From: Xiphias gladius
Taxonomy: Eukaryota; Chordata; Actinopteri; Istiophoriformes; Xiphiidae
Direction of reading: 5' to 3'
Length of the DNA: 64,000 bases
Assembly: GCF_016859285.1 (NCBI RefSeq)
Contig: NC_053419.1
Location: 7,711,501 to 7,775,500, forward strand
Below are positions 13,367-26,100 of the stretch, in pieces. Every line of letters starts with the position of its first letter. Positions within the stretch are counted from its first letter, which is position 1. The position numbers and the translations under genes were made by a program. Under the pieces are notes generated by a model. It worked only from the letters and a program-made list of their open reading frames with translations, was not told the DNA's origin and made no database searches.

Positions 13367-14389
13367 TATGTATGTCTGTATACAAGGTAGTGATGCATGA
13401 CCTTAAGATGATTACAAATCCTTAAGTGAATAGGTCATGGTCACACACCAAATGAGCCATTCTGTCACCATATGAAAAATCAGTAAAAGATGCAGTGAGG
13501 CCTGCTGGCACACTGCCTATATCGGATCCTCTCAGACCCCTTCTAGAGCCTCCTCAGGGGGGCTTTAATGGAACAACAGCTGTGCCGATGCTATTTCTCA
13601 TTTAACTCACTTAGAGGCTGCCTTCCTATCACAGCCTTAGAACAAAAACACTTGGTCGCCCTTTCAGTGCTTCCCTCTTTCTCTACAGCTCCCTAACGTG
13701 ATTGTAAACTTTTAAAATTTAATTGTGGTTGGAGACTTGCTCTGTGAATTTGATCGAAGCCCCCGCCAGAAAGCAAATCCGCCAGTTTCCTTCGAGCAAA
13801 GCTCAGCCAGCCCCTATCCCAGAACACAGGCAGCGAAGGAACACAGAAAGCTCTGCACACATAATGATACACACACCCAAGAGGGCACTCTAATATAATT
13901 AGGTACAAACCAATTATTCAAGCAATCAGTCTCAGTTTGATGGTGTGTCAACACTCCTTGTCAGTCCTATTTCCAAACTGTTCTTGAGCTGCATCACTAA
14001 TTTTGTATTCATACTCAGCATCCATAAAAGCTTGCACTCTCTCCCCAATTTTAATCATTGTAGTCTCTGCAATCAAGAGCGACGAAACTGTTGACAAGAG
14101 GTCAGAAGTCGAGTTATGAAATATTACAAAAGTGTGAATTTAAATGAGCCACTCTACAAGTTATCCTCCCACAGTGAACGCCCAAAAGGGACTACTTAAA
14201 AGCATATTGCCCACCTTATCGCAACGGGTGAAGAAGCAGAGCAATTTAAAAGCAGGGTAGAAATTTTGGAAACAGAAACGAACATGGATAAGACTGGAAA
14301 GAAGGAAACGACTTACACCAGACTTCAGAGGAAAAACCAACCAATTATTTATTAGGCTTAGTTTAGGTCCTAATTTTTCCTTTTTACCT

Positions 14390-14535
14390 CTGGTAAGTAG
14401 GTTATGTTTTAACCTATTTGTTAGTTTTTTCGTTGTTTTATTTATCTGCAGGATTATGCAAAAACCTTCGAACTGATTTGCACCAAATTTGGTGGAGGGC
14501 TTATTTTTCACTGAATTGGGTTTTAATGTGTACTT
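14390..14535 (+). repeat. Dispersed repeat, copy 1 (GGATTAYGCAAAAAC family)
   Basis: CCTCTGGTAAGTAGGTTATGTTTT, then CTGCAGGATTATGCAAAAACC and GATTTGCACCAAATTTGGTGGAGGG, match the copy at 25960-26100 in order and spacing. Confidence 0.65.
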
Positions 14536-14913
14536 AACATTCAATAAACCCTAAGGATAATTTCCAACATGTATTCATGCAAATAGTTCTTGATGAACGT
14601 TTTAAAGTAATCAAATTAAGTTTTTGATTACCCAAATGAAGAATCTTTCATTTTCAAAAATTAATATCTCCACTTGTTTTCACTTTCTTGCAACCAAATT
14701 AGATTTTTTGATTCTGTGTAGTAATAATAATATAATATAATATAGTTCTATCACATCTAGAAGTTATTTGGCCCTACAAAAAAAAAATCGAGTGCCAGAG
14801 ATCTTGCTAAAGATAGCTTTGGAGCTGAAAAACCCACTTTTTAAGATATTTTGACTGTATATTTTCCCAAGAAGGTTACTTTATTTTCCTGCAAAGTTTT
14901 TATGGGAAAGGGC

Positions 14914-16126
14914 TAATATTCATCGCAAATATGTTAAAAAAAAATCAAAGATGTTATATTACTCCTTTGTCATTTAAAAATTCTTTTGAAAATAGCTAAT
15001 TTGTTGAACTTTTCACTGGCTGTAATATTACATTCAACAGTTTTATTTCATAGGTAGATATTGGTACTGTTATACTGTTGACATCAGGGCTTTCCATCTC
15101 GGTCTGATACCTATTGAGCCTGTTTTTCATTGGGTTCAGGAAATTTGTAAGGTACGGCTTGTAATGGCTTGGTTTGTTGCATACTAGATGATGTCATCTT
15201 GTTCCGTGTGTCTGGACAAAACATTAATCTTAGTTCCTTCGCTCAATACACATATATTATTTCGCAATTTCAAACTTTTCTTCCTGTGGTGTGTTGTAAC
15301 CTCCCTTGCTTTCCCTGAATTTATTATCCTCAGTGAGCGAATTCATTAGTTGTTGGGATGTAAGTTGAAGGAATCAAGACAGTGGTTCTGAAGAAAAAAT
15401 ATTTCACCAAAAAGTACTTTTGGTAATGCAAACAAACTGTGGCATCATCTGTCAAGTCAGAACATCCACTTCTCACCTTCATTAGTTCTGTCTGTTCCCA
15501 ACTCCGCCAGATGAACTTTTCCAGCTGTCTTGTGACAATGACTTCTTCTTTTAGGCTGTTTCCGATAGAGCAGGGCTCCATGATCTCACATCAAACTGCT
15601 TAATGATAAATGAATTAATTATTACATTCTTTTATATATTTCTTGGTATGTTGCAATCCATTTTGCAATAATCCGTCCAAACCTGTTTCAGGTGGGATTA
15701 GCCCAGGCCCCAGACTTGCTTTATTGTTTTCTAATGCTACTTGTTGATGATGCCAGAAATTAGTTCAGAAAAGCTTGAAATTGAAAAATAATCAAATGTG
15801 TATTGAGCTACGGGACTAAGAACAGATACACGGAACAAGTTGAAAGCATCTACTATTCAACAAACCAAGCCATTACAAGCTGAAACTTGCAAACTTTCCG
15901 AACCCAATGAAAAACAGACTCAATAGGTATCAGACAGAGATGGAAAATATAGTACAAAACATATAAATATCTACCTATCAAATAAAACCACTGAATGTAA
16001 TATTACGGCCATATACAGCATGACAGCCAGTTAAAAGTACAATTAGCTACTTTCAAAAAAATATATTAAATGATGAAGGAGTAATATAACATCTTTGATT
16101 TTCTTAAATATCTGCAATGAATATAC
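14914..16126. repeat. 1.2-kb inverted repeat (arms about 360 bp, loop about 490 bp)
   Basis: Left arm 14914-15280 and right arm 15768-16126 are inverted copies. Shared blocks, read on the plus strand for the left arm, include AATCAAAGATGTTATATTAC, TAATATTACATTCA, CTGATACCTATTGAG, CTGTTTTTCATTGGGTTC, CTTGTAATGGCTTGGTTTG and GCTCAATACACAT. The right arm has about 20 extra bases near 16005-16025. By eye identity is near 80%. The loop holds a minus-strand ORF of 83 codons (15581-15330) that I do not recognise. It has cysteines and a CLHYQKYF stretch reminiscent of a zinc-binding region. I saw no clear target duplication. Confidence 0.75.
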
Positions 16127-16469
16127 ATATCTCACATATTTTTTTTCAAGAAAATCCATTATTCGAACTGGGAAAAGTTCTGAATTCTGCTTCAGTTGGC
16201 ATGGAATGGTGTTTGTACTGCATAAAAAGGGGCTAGTTGTTTCCTGTTTCTATTTCACAATGGCGAAGGTGGCAAAATTATTCTAGCAAATATTTGGGCC
16301 AAATATTGTGTTTCTTCTGGCTCAATATATGCCCGGTTGCTCAGCTCAAGTCCTGCTCATTTACAGCATGACTGTCACATACTACTCCAACATCTGGATC
16401 TGAAAAGCCAGCATCAGCCCAGAGGGTAAGGACCAGACTCAGGCCAAGGATCCAGGCATATGCTGGGCC

Positions 16470-17410
16470 AGAAGTTTCATATTGCTACCTGGGGACCTGT
16501 CTGAGAGCATGAGAAATGCTAAAAAAAACATACCAATCCCAGAGGCTACAAGGCAATTGCTAAAGATCTTGAAGTTATCAAGTGGTTTCACAGTCATAAA
16601 AATGTTAAGACGCTTCCAGGACGTGGTGCTAAGAAGAAACTCCACAAAAGAGGTCTGCGAAAGTTGATGCTGATTGTGGAGAAAACACCACACAAGACAT
16701 CAAAAGAGTTTCAGCCCGTACCATACACCGCGCAATAAACCAAGTAGAGCACCACTTCTGAAAGGAAGGCACAAAAAGGCAAGATTAATGTTTGCAAAGA
16801 CTTTCATAGATAAGCCCCAGTCTTTCTGGGATAATGTTCTATGGACAAATGAAAGCAAAGTAGAGCCCTTTGGGAATGAAGTGCTTCAGTTTCTTTACAG
16901 GTGATGAAATAAAGCCCACAGGGAAAAGATCACCCTACCTACAGTAAATGGTGGAGGTTCTACCATGCTGTGGAGCTGCTTTGCTGCCTCTGGTACTGAA
17001 GGCATTGGATGTATCAAAAGAATGATAAAATCAGAAGATTAACAAGGCACTTTAGAGTGAAATGTGTTACCAAATCTCAGAAAAGTAAGGTTGCGTTGAA
17101 GGTTTTGGGTCATTCAGCAGGACAACGACTAAAAGCATACATCCAGCAGCACATGAGAATGGTTGAAAAGGAAAAGGTGGACTGTTCTAAACTGGCCAGT
17201 TGTGAGTCCTGACCTAAATTCCATTGAAAACCTTTGGAGGGAGCTGAAATCTTCCATTGCAAAAAGCACTCATGCAAACTTAAAAGAGTTTAAACACATA
17301 GCAATGGAAAAGTGGCTGAATCTACCAGCAGAAAGGTGCAAGAAGCTTCTAAATGGCTACAATGCCAATCATTTTGACCGGGACTGTATACAGGAAAGTG
17401 CTAAATTTTC
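16470..17410 (+). pseudogene. Decayed Tc1-like transposase
   Basis: Recognisable transposase runs along the plus strand through several frames: a helix-turn-helix part with GRGAKKKLHKRGLRKL, RHKKARLMFAK, FWDNVLWTNES, GGGSTMLWSCFAASGTEGI, a frame-broken QQDND region near 17117, and SPDLNSIENLWRELK near 17208-17252. At least four frameshifts or stops separate these pieces. In the first catalytic block the usual WSDE reads WTNE, so the aspartate is lost. No terminal repeats were identified. It lies 340 bp from the large inverted repeat. Confidence 0.85.
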
Positions 17411-17939
17411 CAAATCTTTCCAAAGAAACAAAAAAATATTTTAAAAATATGCTGAGCATGTTGTCATTGCATTACTTTAATTTTGCTGTTTGAACACCTA
17501 AACATCTGTTATACATCCCTCTTTCACTTGAGAGAGAATCAGAACTATTGGGTTTACAAAGCTTTTACACAACCACTTAGCATATACAGTAATCTAAAAT
17601 CCATGGCTGTGAAGATAGGACATAAGGTTGGTCCTTCAAAAATCCCTTTGAAAGGTAGTTTACAATCTAGTCACCAGATAATACATAGGTTATGGGCTTT
17701 TTGTGATAGTAATGCTTTTTTTCTTTCTTTTTTTTTTCCTTTTTTCCTCTCTCTACAGGATGGTCAGGGGTTACCTCTAGCTGTAAGCAATAAGGAGTTT
17801 CTTGCTCAAGGACACATCAGAAGGACATTGAGCCATGAAAAGTGAGTTAGATGGGAAAATACATTTTGAACACATGCAGCATTCTAATGGCATTACTCTT
17901 TGGGTTTTTATGTTTTTTAGCCACACTAGCAGTATGGAG

Positions 17940-18372
17940 ATGTCCAAAACAACTATTGGATGGAATGTACAGACATTCATGGTTCCCAGTGGATGAATCC
18001 TAATGACTTTGGTGACCCTCTGACTCTTCCTCTAATGCCACCATGTGTTTGACATTTTTGGCTTCAGTAAAATGTTTTGAGAGCTACTGGAGGGATTTCC
18101 AAGAAATTTGGTAGAGATATCTATGGATCCCAGGCAATGAATCCTCTGGTGATCCCCTGATATTTTCTGTAGTGACGCCCTCAGGTTGATATTTGATTGT
18201 CAGACAAAGTTTTGAAGACCAGAACTAATGAAATTCCATGCTGTTTTGTGCTTAGTCCCAATTAGAAAACGTTAGCATGCTGACAAAATGGTGAATTTAA
18301 CATTACACCTGATAAACAACAGCACTGTTAGCATGCTGACATTTAGCTCAAAGTACCACTGTAGCCAATTTT
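17940..18372 (+). repeat. Dispersed fish repeat with internal repeat units
   Basis: Two related segments follow each other: ACATTCATGGTTCCCAGTGGATGAATCC then GACTTTGGTGACCCTCTGAC, and later ATCTATGGATCCCAGGCAATGAATCC then TGGTGATCCCCTGA. The downstream part has GTTAGCATGCTGACA twice (about 18270-18340). I recall this pattern as abundant in percomorph fishes. The class is not clear. Confidence 0.55.
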
Positions 18373-20609
18373 GATGACACCTGGTTGGTTCATAAAGACA
18401 GTTTGATGTCATCTGGTTTGCCTCAATTCCTCTATAAGCCTATTCCTCACTACAACATGACCACTGCCTCTCCATAATATTAAATACATGCTCCGACTGT
18501 CACCTGTGCTTGTCAAAAACATTGCACTAATATTGCTTGCAAACTCAAAATGGATCCTTATGCTTCCCATATTTCAAGTGAAACCCACTAATGATGATGT
18601 TTCCAAAATATTTCAGTAGGCTATGTCAACTTCTGTTGACATGCTATCTAGCTAGCAAGTGATTAGCCCTAAAATAGGATGCTTTGGAAATCTCTTCTTT
18701 CAAAATGTCCTCCATCTCCCAATGTCACAATAACTTGCGAGTCCTCTGAAAAACAAGATTCAGGAGGTAAGATCCTAAAATAAAGATGAGCAAGAGATCA
18801 CTCGAATGTAAAGATCAGTGACAAACATCAGCTAAAGTTAGCTTGCTAGACTTAGCTTGCTAACTAACTTTTCTTCAAATAAAAGACATATCATTTTGAC
18901 GAGCTCTACCGGAACTAAGGCTGTTGGCTCTAGTTCGGTACCAGCCAACACAGCCACCTCTTTAATTCAACAACTGTCAGGTGGGGCTGCATGCAATCTC
19001 TGCAGCATCATTTATTTGTGTCTTGTCAAGAAACACCAGCGCCACCATCCTTTTTGAAATGACAAGAGCAGACGATGACATATGCATGCACATCACTGTG
19101 GGATGGTTCCAGGGATTTAGAGCAACTAGATGACATCAAAAAGTCTTTCTGAACCCTTGCTACTATGTGCTCGTTTGGGAGATGAGCAAAATTTGCCCTT
19201 TCTCTGTGAAGAACTTCTTGCAGTCCCTGAAGTAACTCAACTTCTTTCTTTCTTTCCTCTTCTACCATATTTCTTTCATTCTTGTTTTCCCTATTAGAGT
19301 CTTAACTTGGGGCTAATCACCAGTTAAGATTCATCAAGGGGAGTAAAAATGATCAGTGACTGGTGGACTGCAGAACATGAAAGGTTTTCTGACACCAATT
19401 ATGGCACAAATTTAACAGAAAATGCTCCCTCTGTGTTTTGCACATGATATATTCCAATTCCTATAAGAAAAGGCAATAAATCACGAGTTTAGTAACACTC
19501 TGGCCAAAAAATCTTATCTTAGAAATTTTCACTGGACTCACTGCTATTGATAAAATTACTGACATAGACGCCTTATTGACATGCCACACCAGCAGTACAG
19601 GTGAAATGAGAGTAGCTCCCCAGCCACTCTGCACGACATTGCAGGGCCCTGCTTTCATTTTGAGTGGCATGACTCGCCACATCACCCACCACCCCCCAAC
19701 ACACACATGTACACACGCAGACTCACGCAGACTCACACACACGCACATGCACATCCTTCAGACCATCTCATAACCCATGCCCTTTTTGCCATTTCTCATT
19801 CCATTAAACCCTGAATTATTCAAAGCAGATGAAATTGATTTCTTGATAGTTTAATCGCAAATCAAAGCCAAACTTTGGGCCCAGTTCATTCCCTTAGGGC
19901 AATTTTTGACAATCAAATATTCATGGAGAAATGAAATGTTAGCAGATAATTTCTGCTTCTGGCTGATTAGGCAGACACAATGAAATTCAGATGGAAAAAA
20001 GAAGGAGGCATGGAATTAACTTGCACCAATATGCCATGGAAAAATTGAAAATGAGATAAGATTGTCAGACTTGATTCTATGATTCAGAAAAAGCCCCTAT
20101 ATAGAGGGCTGGCCCTTCTTTGTCATATCAAGCCAATTTGCTGCATAGAGTAACACAAGATTATTTAAACCTTTACTAACCTTTATTTATATTTAGCCCT
20201 TATGCTTCTATTTAACAGACAACTGGCATAAATTTCTGTGAATCACAGTGTTGAAAAATGAAAGCACAAGTACCCATGCATAATATTCCAGTGTTGATAA
20301 TAAAGTAATAAGTGATAAACTATAAATATTCAGCAAGTTTTAGTTGACTATTTTCTGTATCCCTCAAGAGTAACCCATATGCCTCACGTCAGGTTAACCC
20401 CAACCTGACCTCATTTCTAACCCCAGCTCCATTTAACCACATGAATCTCAGAACTTCATACATTATTCAGTATAGTCTGTTTGGTATCAACACCAGGCCA
20501 TTCAAATAAAGATAAGATTCATCGGAAATGAGAAAATGCTACTAGCTTGTAATTCAATATTATAAATGGCTTTCAAGAGGTTTCAGGGAGCTAAGGGTGA
20601 AGAATCTTT
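18373..20609. other. Intergenic, no gene seen
   Basis: No coding region. A CA-rich patch lies at 19690-19745. The 19790-20045 stretch is non-repetitive with several ATTA/TAAT homeodomain-type cores and could be a conserved element; this is inference only. Confidence 0.45.
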
Positions 20610-20855
20610 CACCTCTTAATCACTGTCACCAAGTGCTTGCTCATGTTGGAAAATGTTGGGTCACTGTAAATAAATAAAATATAAATAATATAAATAATAT
20701 ATATTATATATAATATATTATAAATAATATATAATAAATAATATTATAGAGTATGATCTAGACCTGTCCTATATGAAAAATGCTCTGAGATAAATTCTGT
20801 TATGATTTGGTGCTATATAAATAAAATTGACTTGTACTGACTTGACTTGACTTCA
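20610..20855 (+). mobile_element. Second L2-type LINE 3' end
   Basis: This matches the 3' end of the element at 6.5-6.69 kb: shared CACCAAGTGCTTGCTCATG, GAGTATGATCTAGACCTG and TGTTATGATTTGGTGCTAT blocks. It differs in having an AT-rich expansion inside (about 20665-20745) and a tail of TTGAC rather than TTGAA units. Only the 3' UTR is present. Confidence 0.8.
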
Positions 20856-21104
20856 GGTGATAAGTAAGATTCTTCATCAACCCTTTGAACGGACTGAAAG
20901 ACTTTGCTCCTTCATAATATTTCAAATATTTTCAAGACAGAAAGTTCAAAGCATATTTTGTTTTTAACAAAAAGTAAAAAATAATACAAAACGGAGTTTT
21001 CCCAAATGCAATATGGAAATGTTTTAGAAGTGTTATTATTAATCCAGTGTTGTAGTGTATGCCAAAGCCTCTTTAGGGAAATTATGTAATATTTATTTAT
21101 TTAG

Positions 21105-21434
21105 CGATAGTTTTACATTTCGAGAAATAGGCCTATTTGTTTTTTTCCCCAGTGTTAGATGAAAAGATCGATATCACTCCCATGCCTGTGTAGTAATTAT
21201 AAACTGTCAGCAGCCAGTTAGCTTAGCACTTAGAGGTGCTAGTAGGTGCATTTTGCTAACTTCCGACAGGCTAACTGCTTCCCCACGTTTCCAGTACTTG
21301 TGCTAAGCTAAGCTAACTGTCTCCTGGGTGTAGCTTTATATTTAGCATATACTGTAGGTGTGAGAGTGGTATCAATCTTCTCTACCTATGCAAGAAACTG
21401 AAAATGCGTATTGCCAAAACATTAAACTATTCTT
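21105..21434. mobile_element. TTAA-type foldback element
   Basis: Left arm about 21105-21232 and right arm about 21298-21434 are inverted copies at roughly 70% identity. Matching blocks include GATATCACTCCCATGCCTG against TGTGAGAGTGGTATCAATC reversed, and CAGTTAGCTTAGCAC against GTGCTAAGCTAAGCTAACTG reversed. The right side ends at TTAA (21435-21438), the left at TTAG (21101-21104), probably a mutated TTAA. I recall this family as common in spiny-rayed fish genomes. Confidence 0.65.
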
Positions 21435-21609
21435 TTAAATGCTGTCAGATTTTTTAAGTTGTTAATATCTCTGCATCAGTGGCAGAAATACTTGTACTCT
21501 GTACATTCAATGCATGTAGTTAAGTGACTCTAATAAAGAACAAAAACTAGACTAGCATTCAGTAGACTGCATTACTCCGCGAAGGCCAAATATTGACAAA
21601 AATGTCCTC

Positions 21610-21840
21610 CAAAAAAAGCCCTATCTCACAATGTTAAGGAAAGTGATAAAAAAAAAAAATCCTGGGTCCACCCCTTTAACTAGATCTGCACCAAAATTTA
21701 ATGGGTTCTTCACTGGCCCATGCCCCATCTGTCCACAACGTTTGGTGCAGATCAGGTCAGTATGTGTTTTGTGTAATCCTGCTGACAAATAAAGAAACCA
21801 AAATAACAAAAAAACAGACAACAAACAGACAGAGGGGAAA
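21610..21840 (-). repeat. Dispersed repeat, copy 2 (GGATTAYGCAAAAAC family)
   Basis: Read on the minus strand: TTATTTGTCAGCAGGATTACACAAAAC, then GATCTGCACCAAACGTTGTGG, GGGGCATGGGCC, AAGAACCCATTAAATTTTGGTGCAGATC and a final part with ACATTGTGAGATAGGGC. This is the longest of the three copies and extends further in the 3' direction. Confidence 0.65.
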
Positions 21841-24800
21841 AGATAACTTCCTTGGAAGAAACAAGACTCCATAGAAACTGAGTAAACTCCAATCACTGAT
21901 GAAGGCCATTATATGTGGTTGAAAGCCAAAAACGGTTTAGGTGAGGGTTCGGCAACAGGGTTACAAAGTCAAAAAGTTACAACAACAAGTTATGCAGCAC
22001 TTTGTTGAAAACTGACTTCTTTTCGCATGAAAGTATTGCACTCTCCCATCTCAGATTTCACTTACTTGTCAATCCAGATGTGTGTTATCCAAACCAGAAT
22101 TAGAGTTGGTTTCAATATGACTCATCCTTTGATGAAATTACGCACAGATGTCCACAGTTAATTTGTGTGGATTGAGCGGATATGAGGGCGGGCACAACAA
22201 AGGTTGTTTTTTTGTTTTTTTTAGAAAACATCAGTGTTATCTTTTTAAAACCTTCCCTCAGGTCAAAAACACTTTCTGTAGTTCATCAATTAATAACATT
22301 TTTAGGGAAAAAAAGTCAGCCAGGAGTTAAGTTTGCAAAAGAAGTGATTTCTCACTTTTAGAAGAATATTCATTAGTTGAAATAATTAAATATAAGACAA
22401 TGTGTTACTTATTGTTTTAAGACTGTATGTAATATGTAATATTGAACTGTTTCATACTATAATTGAATCTGTATAATCTTTGTTGTTTTTTTTATGATTG
22501 ATTGGTGATTGCTGAAATACATTCTTCATTTCAACATACTATCAATTCTTTAAATCATTTAAATACTATAATATATACTACTAACTATTGTAATATTTTA
22601 TCAGCATCATCACCACTCTCTTGAATTTTTAAAGAGAATAATGCAATTCAATTTCTTTTTCTACTCATCCACAGAATGAATTATCTGTCCATTACCAAAC
22701 AGAAGGGGCCTAGATATGACTGGCATTCACCTCAGAGATGTGATCCTTGGATGATTGAAGTCCATTTGAGATCCCTGGGACTACATAATAATTCTATGGA
22801 TTTCAGTTTTTTTTTTTTTTTTTTCAGGTGTAAAGCGAAAACGAGAGAGAGCGATGAACGAGGGTACAAAGAATAAAAGGAGGAGATCAAACGGCATCAC
22901 AGGGAATGAGGAAGCAAGGGAGAATATTTGATACAGCTCTGCCAGCATGCGTGGCTAATTCACTAACCATCACTTTCAGCTGAAAGCAGCCCAAACGCGA
23001 CTGTATCTTTTCAAGGCAGAGGCTGACTTACTCACACTAACATGGAGAGCAGCAACATCAGATATATTAGTTCAACAGATTGCATTACTGCTCAGAACAT
23101 ACTTGTGCCCAGCTGTCTACATCTCTCTGTAGTATGCTTCATGGGTTTGTGCGACAAGATTTATAGTTTTGAGATGATTGTAAGAATTCTTATTTTTAGG
23201 ATGCTGAAATATTATCCTTTTTCTCTTGCAGGAGAGTCACAAAACTCTTCATAATCTAATTCTTTTTTGTGTGAAAAAATGCGTAATTACAGACAAAGAT
23301 ATGGTGTTTACTTTTTGTTTAGATTTAGTATTCAAAATCAGACTATCGTCTTTATTCATATGTAAAGTGACACCACAGTTCTTTGTGCATGCAGAGACAT
23401 GCACAAAAATAGTGCAGCTAACCTCTTGTACTATAAAGCTCCTCAGAGTTTACAGTGTTTAATTAAAAGCATTTACTTTCCTTTGGACTGAAGTTCTGAC
23501 ATCGTACGGCCTTTTAAATAATGCAGAAATCCACTGGATCACTTCAACATATGCAATGCCTATGGGATCATGACAAGCATTATCAGAAATAAGCTATCCC
23601 ACTTTTCCCCCTCCAAGGTCAACATACGGTATCATGCAATTGCAAAATGGGTCGAAATGTGAAAAAGCACTTGAGACTTTGCATTCCTCCTGGTGCTCCA
23701 TGGGATGACATTATCCATTATTTACTTGCAATCGTTTGTACCACATGGGAACTTTTTTTCACATAATAAATACTGTATGTGCATTCTCACCACTGCACTT
23801 ATGTACTGTGTAGCAGCAGTGGAGTATGATACCAATGAATCTGAGACTGGGTATTCTACCATAGCACCAGGGGCTATGTCTCATACTACCTCAGTAGCAT
23901 GTGCAAGATATTCTCCGGGGTGCATCATTTTCTATTTGCATAATGCATTCATGTTTTCAGTTTACTAAATTAATATTTTCTAATATGGCACAGCCAGCAC
24001 AAGAACATATATAGGTCATTAACAAAACAAAAAAAAAGATAAACAGTAAACAGACAAACAGACAAAAAAACTAATCCTTTTAATCCAGAGGATTTCTGAG
24101 AATGTTAAAGTGTTTTTGCATGGCCTGTGTGCCAGACTACTGCACAAAGTGCAGTAAGTGCCTGGCAGAGGACCTACTCCAGTTGTTAAAGTTCTCAGCA
24201 ACATAGTGTACATCATTTGCTGTTATTCTGCCCAAGGTTACAAAAGTGCTTGCGTTTGTGGAAATCATTTCATGAGGCTCTGTCAGGCTGATTGAGCCAA
24301 AGCCAAAGCCACAAACACACCTGTGGGCTACAGGCCAGTGTGGTTGTGCTGCTCATAATGAAGAATTTTTATTTTGCTTATGTTTTGTGTAGGAACTGAG
24401 TGACGCAGAAGGAAAAGGAGGCTTTTGCAATAGCTGTCACTGATATTCCACTGCCATCAAGTGGAGCTGCAAGAGACTGCAAGTATGCAGTTGGAAACCC
24501 GCTGAAGCGTAAGGTATCCATGGATAAATCATGTATGTAAAGATGTTCCAATTTGTGTTTAGTAGGCTATTAGATCTAACATAAAAGATCAGAAACATAT
24601 GATCAGTGATACTGGAACTGCAGCATTTTGAAAAGATATACCTATGATTTTGTGACCGCACTTATAGCAAAGATGGCAAAATGAAAACTAAGTGCAAAAT
24701 GTATATTCATGCATGAAATATCCAAAAAAGGTCTATAACCAACAAATAACAGGACCTCTTCTCTGAAGATCCATTTTGCACAGTCTACTGTATTTGTGTA

Positions 24801-25959
24801 AAACCTGAGCCACCCTTCCCTGTTTTTGAAATATCTTCCTTCAGGATTCACTCGGATTTAATAGGTGAAAGCCATCAGGGGGTAGTAGCCTTCATGTGGA
24901 TACATCTGACTGGTCCATTTACTCCTCAGCTGTGAAAGTACACCCAATAGAAGATGTTTCACTGCCCACAGATGTTAAGCAAAATAGCACCGTAGTCTGA
25001 AAATTAGGACACATCTGAAAATGCACTCAAGTTGAAGAACTCTTTGTTCATTTTCTATTTTCAACCTGGTTCACCCTGCAATGTCTTGACTATATCAAGA
25101 AAAAATTCTTTCACCTCATCTGACCTTGAACCAGATGAGCAGAAGTTAAAGACCAGGCTGGATATTATTGCCACCAGATAAGAACAAGGTCATTTGTGCA
25201 CAGAAAAAAAAAGTGCATCCCTTCAAGACCAAAGTAGACCCTTCTTTTAATGATAATGTAGGTCCAGTAGGATTATTTTACGCCGTTTCAAAATCTGCAG
25301 CATGACTCTGATGTCATTTTTCTCAAGTGTCAGTTTCACAGTCTCCAGACATTGTTAAAGGTCATAAAGTTGCAATTATGTGAATGGGGAGTCGACAGGA
25401 ACTTAGTGATAGATTTAAAGTAAGATCTGATGGCTTAAGAAAAGGACCATCCGAACTGTTTCCCTTTAGTGGACTAGCTAAAAATACAGAAATAAAGGCA
25501 GATGCTCTATATGCTGAAAGTGCGTCTCATGTCTGCCATACTGGTCACTTAACAGCAATGCTGTCAATGTCAGTGGTAAAATGCCACTGCCACTGTAAAA
25601 TGTCACTGTCGGTGGGCTTGTATGACACTGAGGCATGTCCCTCACTGAAGTACTATATGTTGAGCTACGGGTTATTGCTGTTTTCACTCTTCACTAAGCA
25701 ACGAGGGTACATTCTAGGCCACACATTAATACTTGCAAACGATGAGACCACATGGGAATTTTATTTCTTGCAGCACATCCTCACCGTTTCACTCATGCAG
25801 TGAGAAAATAATACAAATGTACAAAAGAATTCATAGTTTTCCAGTGCACTAAGGGTTACATTCCATAGAAACTCATTAGCATTTGAAAGCTTGTTTCTGC
25901 AGTACATTATGCTTTAATGAATGTCTCTATGGATATTACATGTACCTCATATTTTATTA

Positions 25960-26100
25960 CCTCTGCCAAGGAGGTCATGTTTTTACCCGTGTCTGCTTGT
26001 TGGTTTGTTTGTTGGTTTATTTGTCAGCAGGATTACGCAAAAACTACTAAACCGATTTGCACTGAATTTGGTGGAGGGTTTTTTTTTTTGTTTTTTCACA
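25960..26100 (+). repeat. Dispersed repeat, copy 3 (GGATTAYGCAAAAAC family)
   Basis: CCTCTGCCAAGGAGGTCATGTTTTTACCCGTGT, TTTGTCAGCAGGATTACGC and ACCGATTTGCACTGAATTTGGTGGAGGG; it ends in a T run. Confidence 0.7.

Larger units (their letters stand above)
8820..14389. other. Intergenic with Tc1-type pieces and microsatellites
   Basis: Apart from the elements listed, I see no gene. A T-rich tract lies just before, at 8671-8700. A stretch around 13490-13640 is GC-balanced and non-repetitive, a weak candidate for conserved non-coding DNA. Confidence 0.5.

Noticed and set aside
17760-17842. Exon-like segment with a very strong polypyrimidine tract, CTACAG acceptor and a GTGAGT donor
   Set aside because: The body (TTTCTTGCTCAAGGACACATC) resembles a common fish repeat, and no neighbouring exons were found.
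25384-25803. 139-codon reading frame on the plus strand
   Set aside because: No similarity recognised; contains a repeated CCACTGCCACTGTAAAATG-type stretch; expected by chance in this length of DNA.
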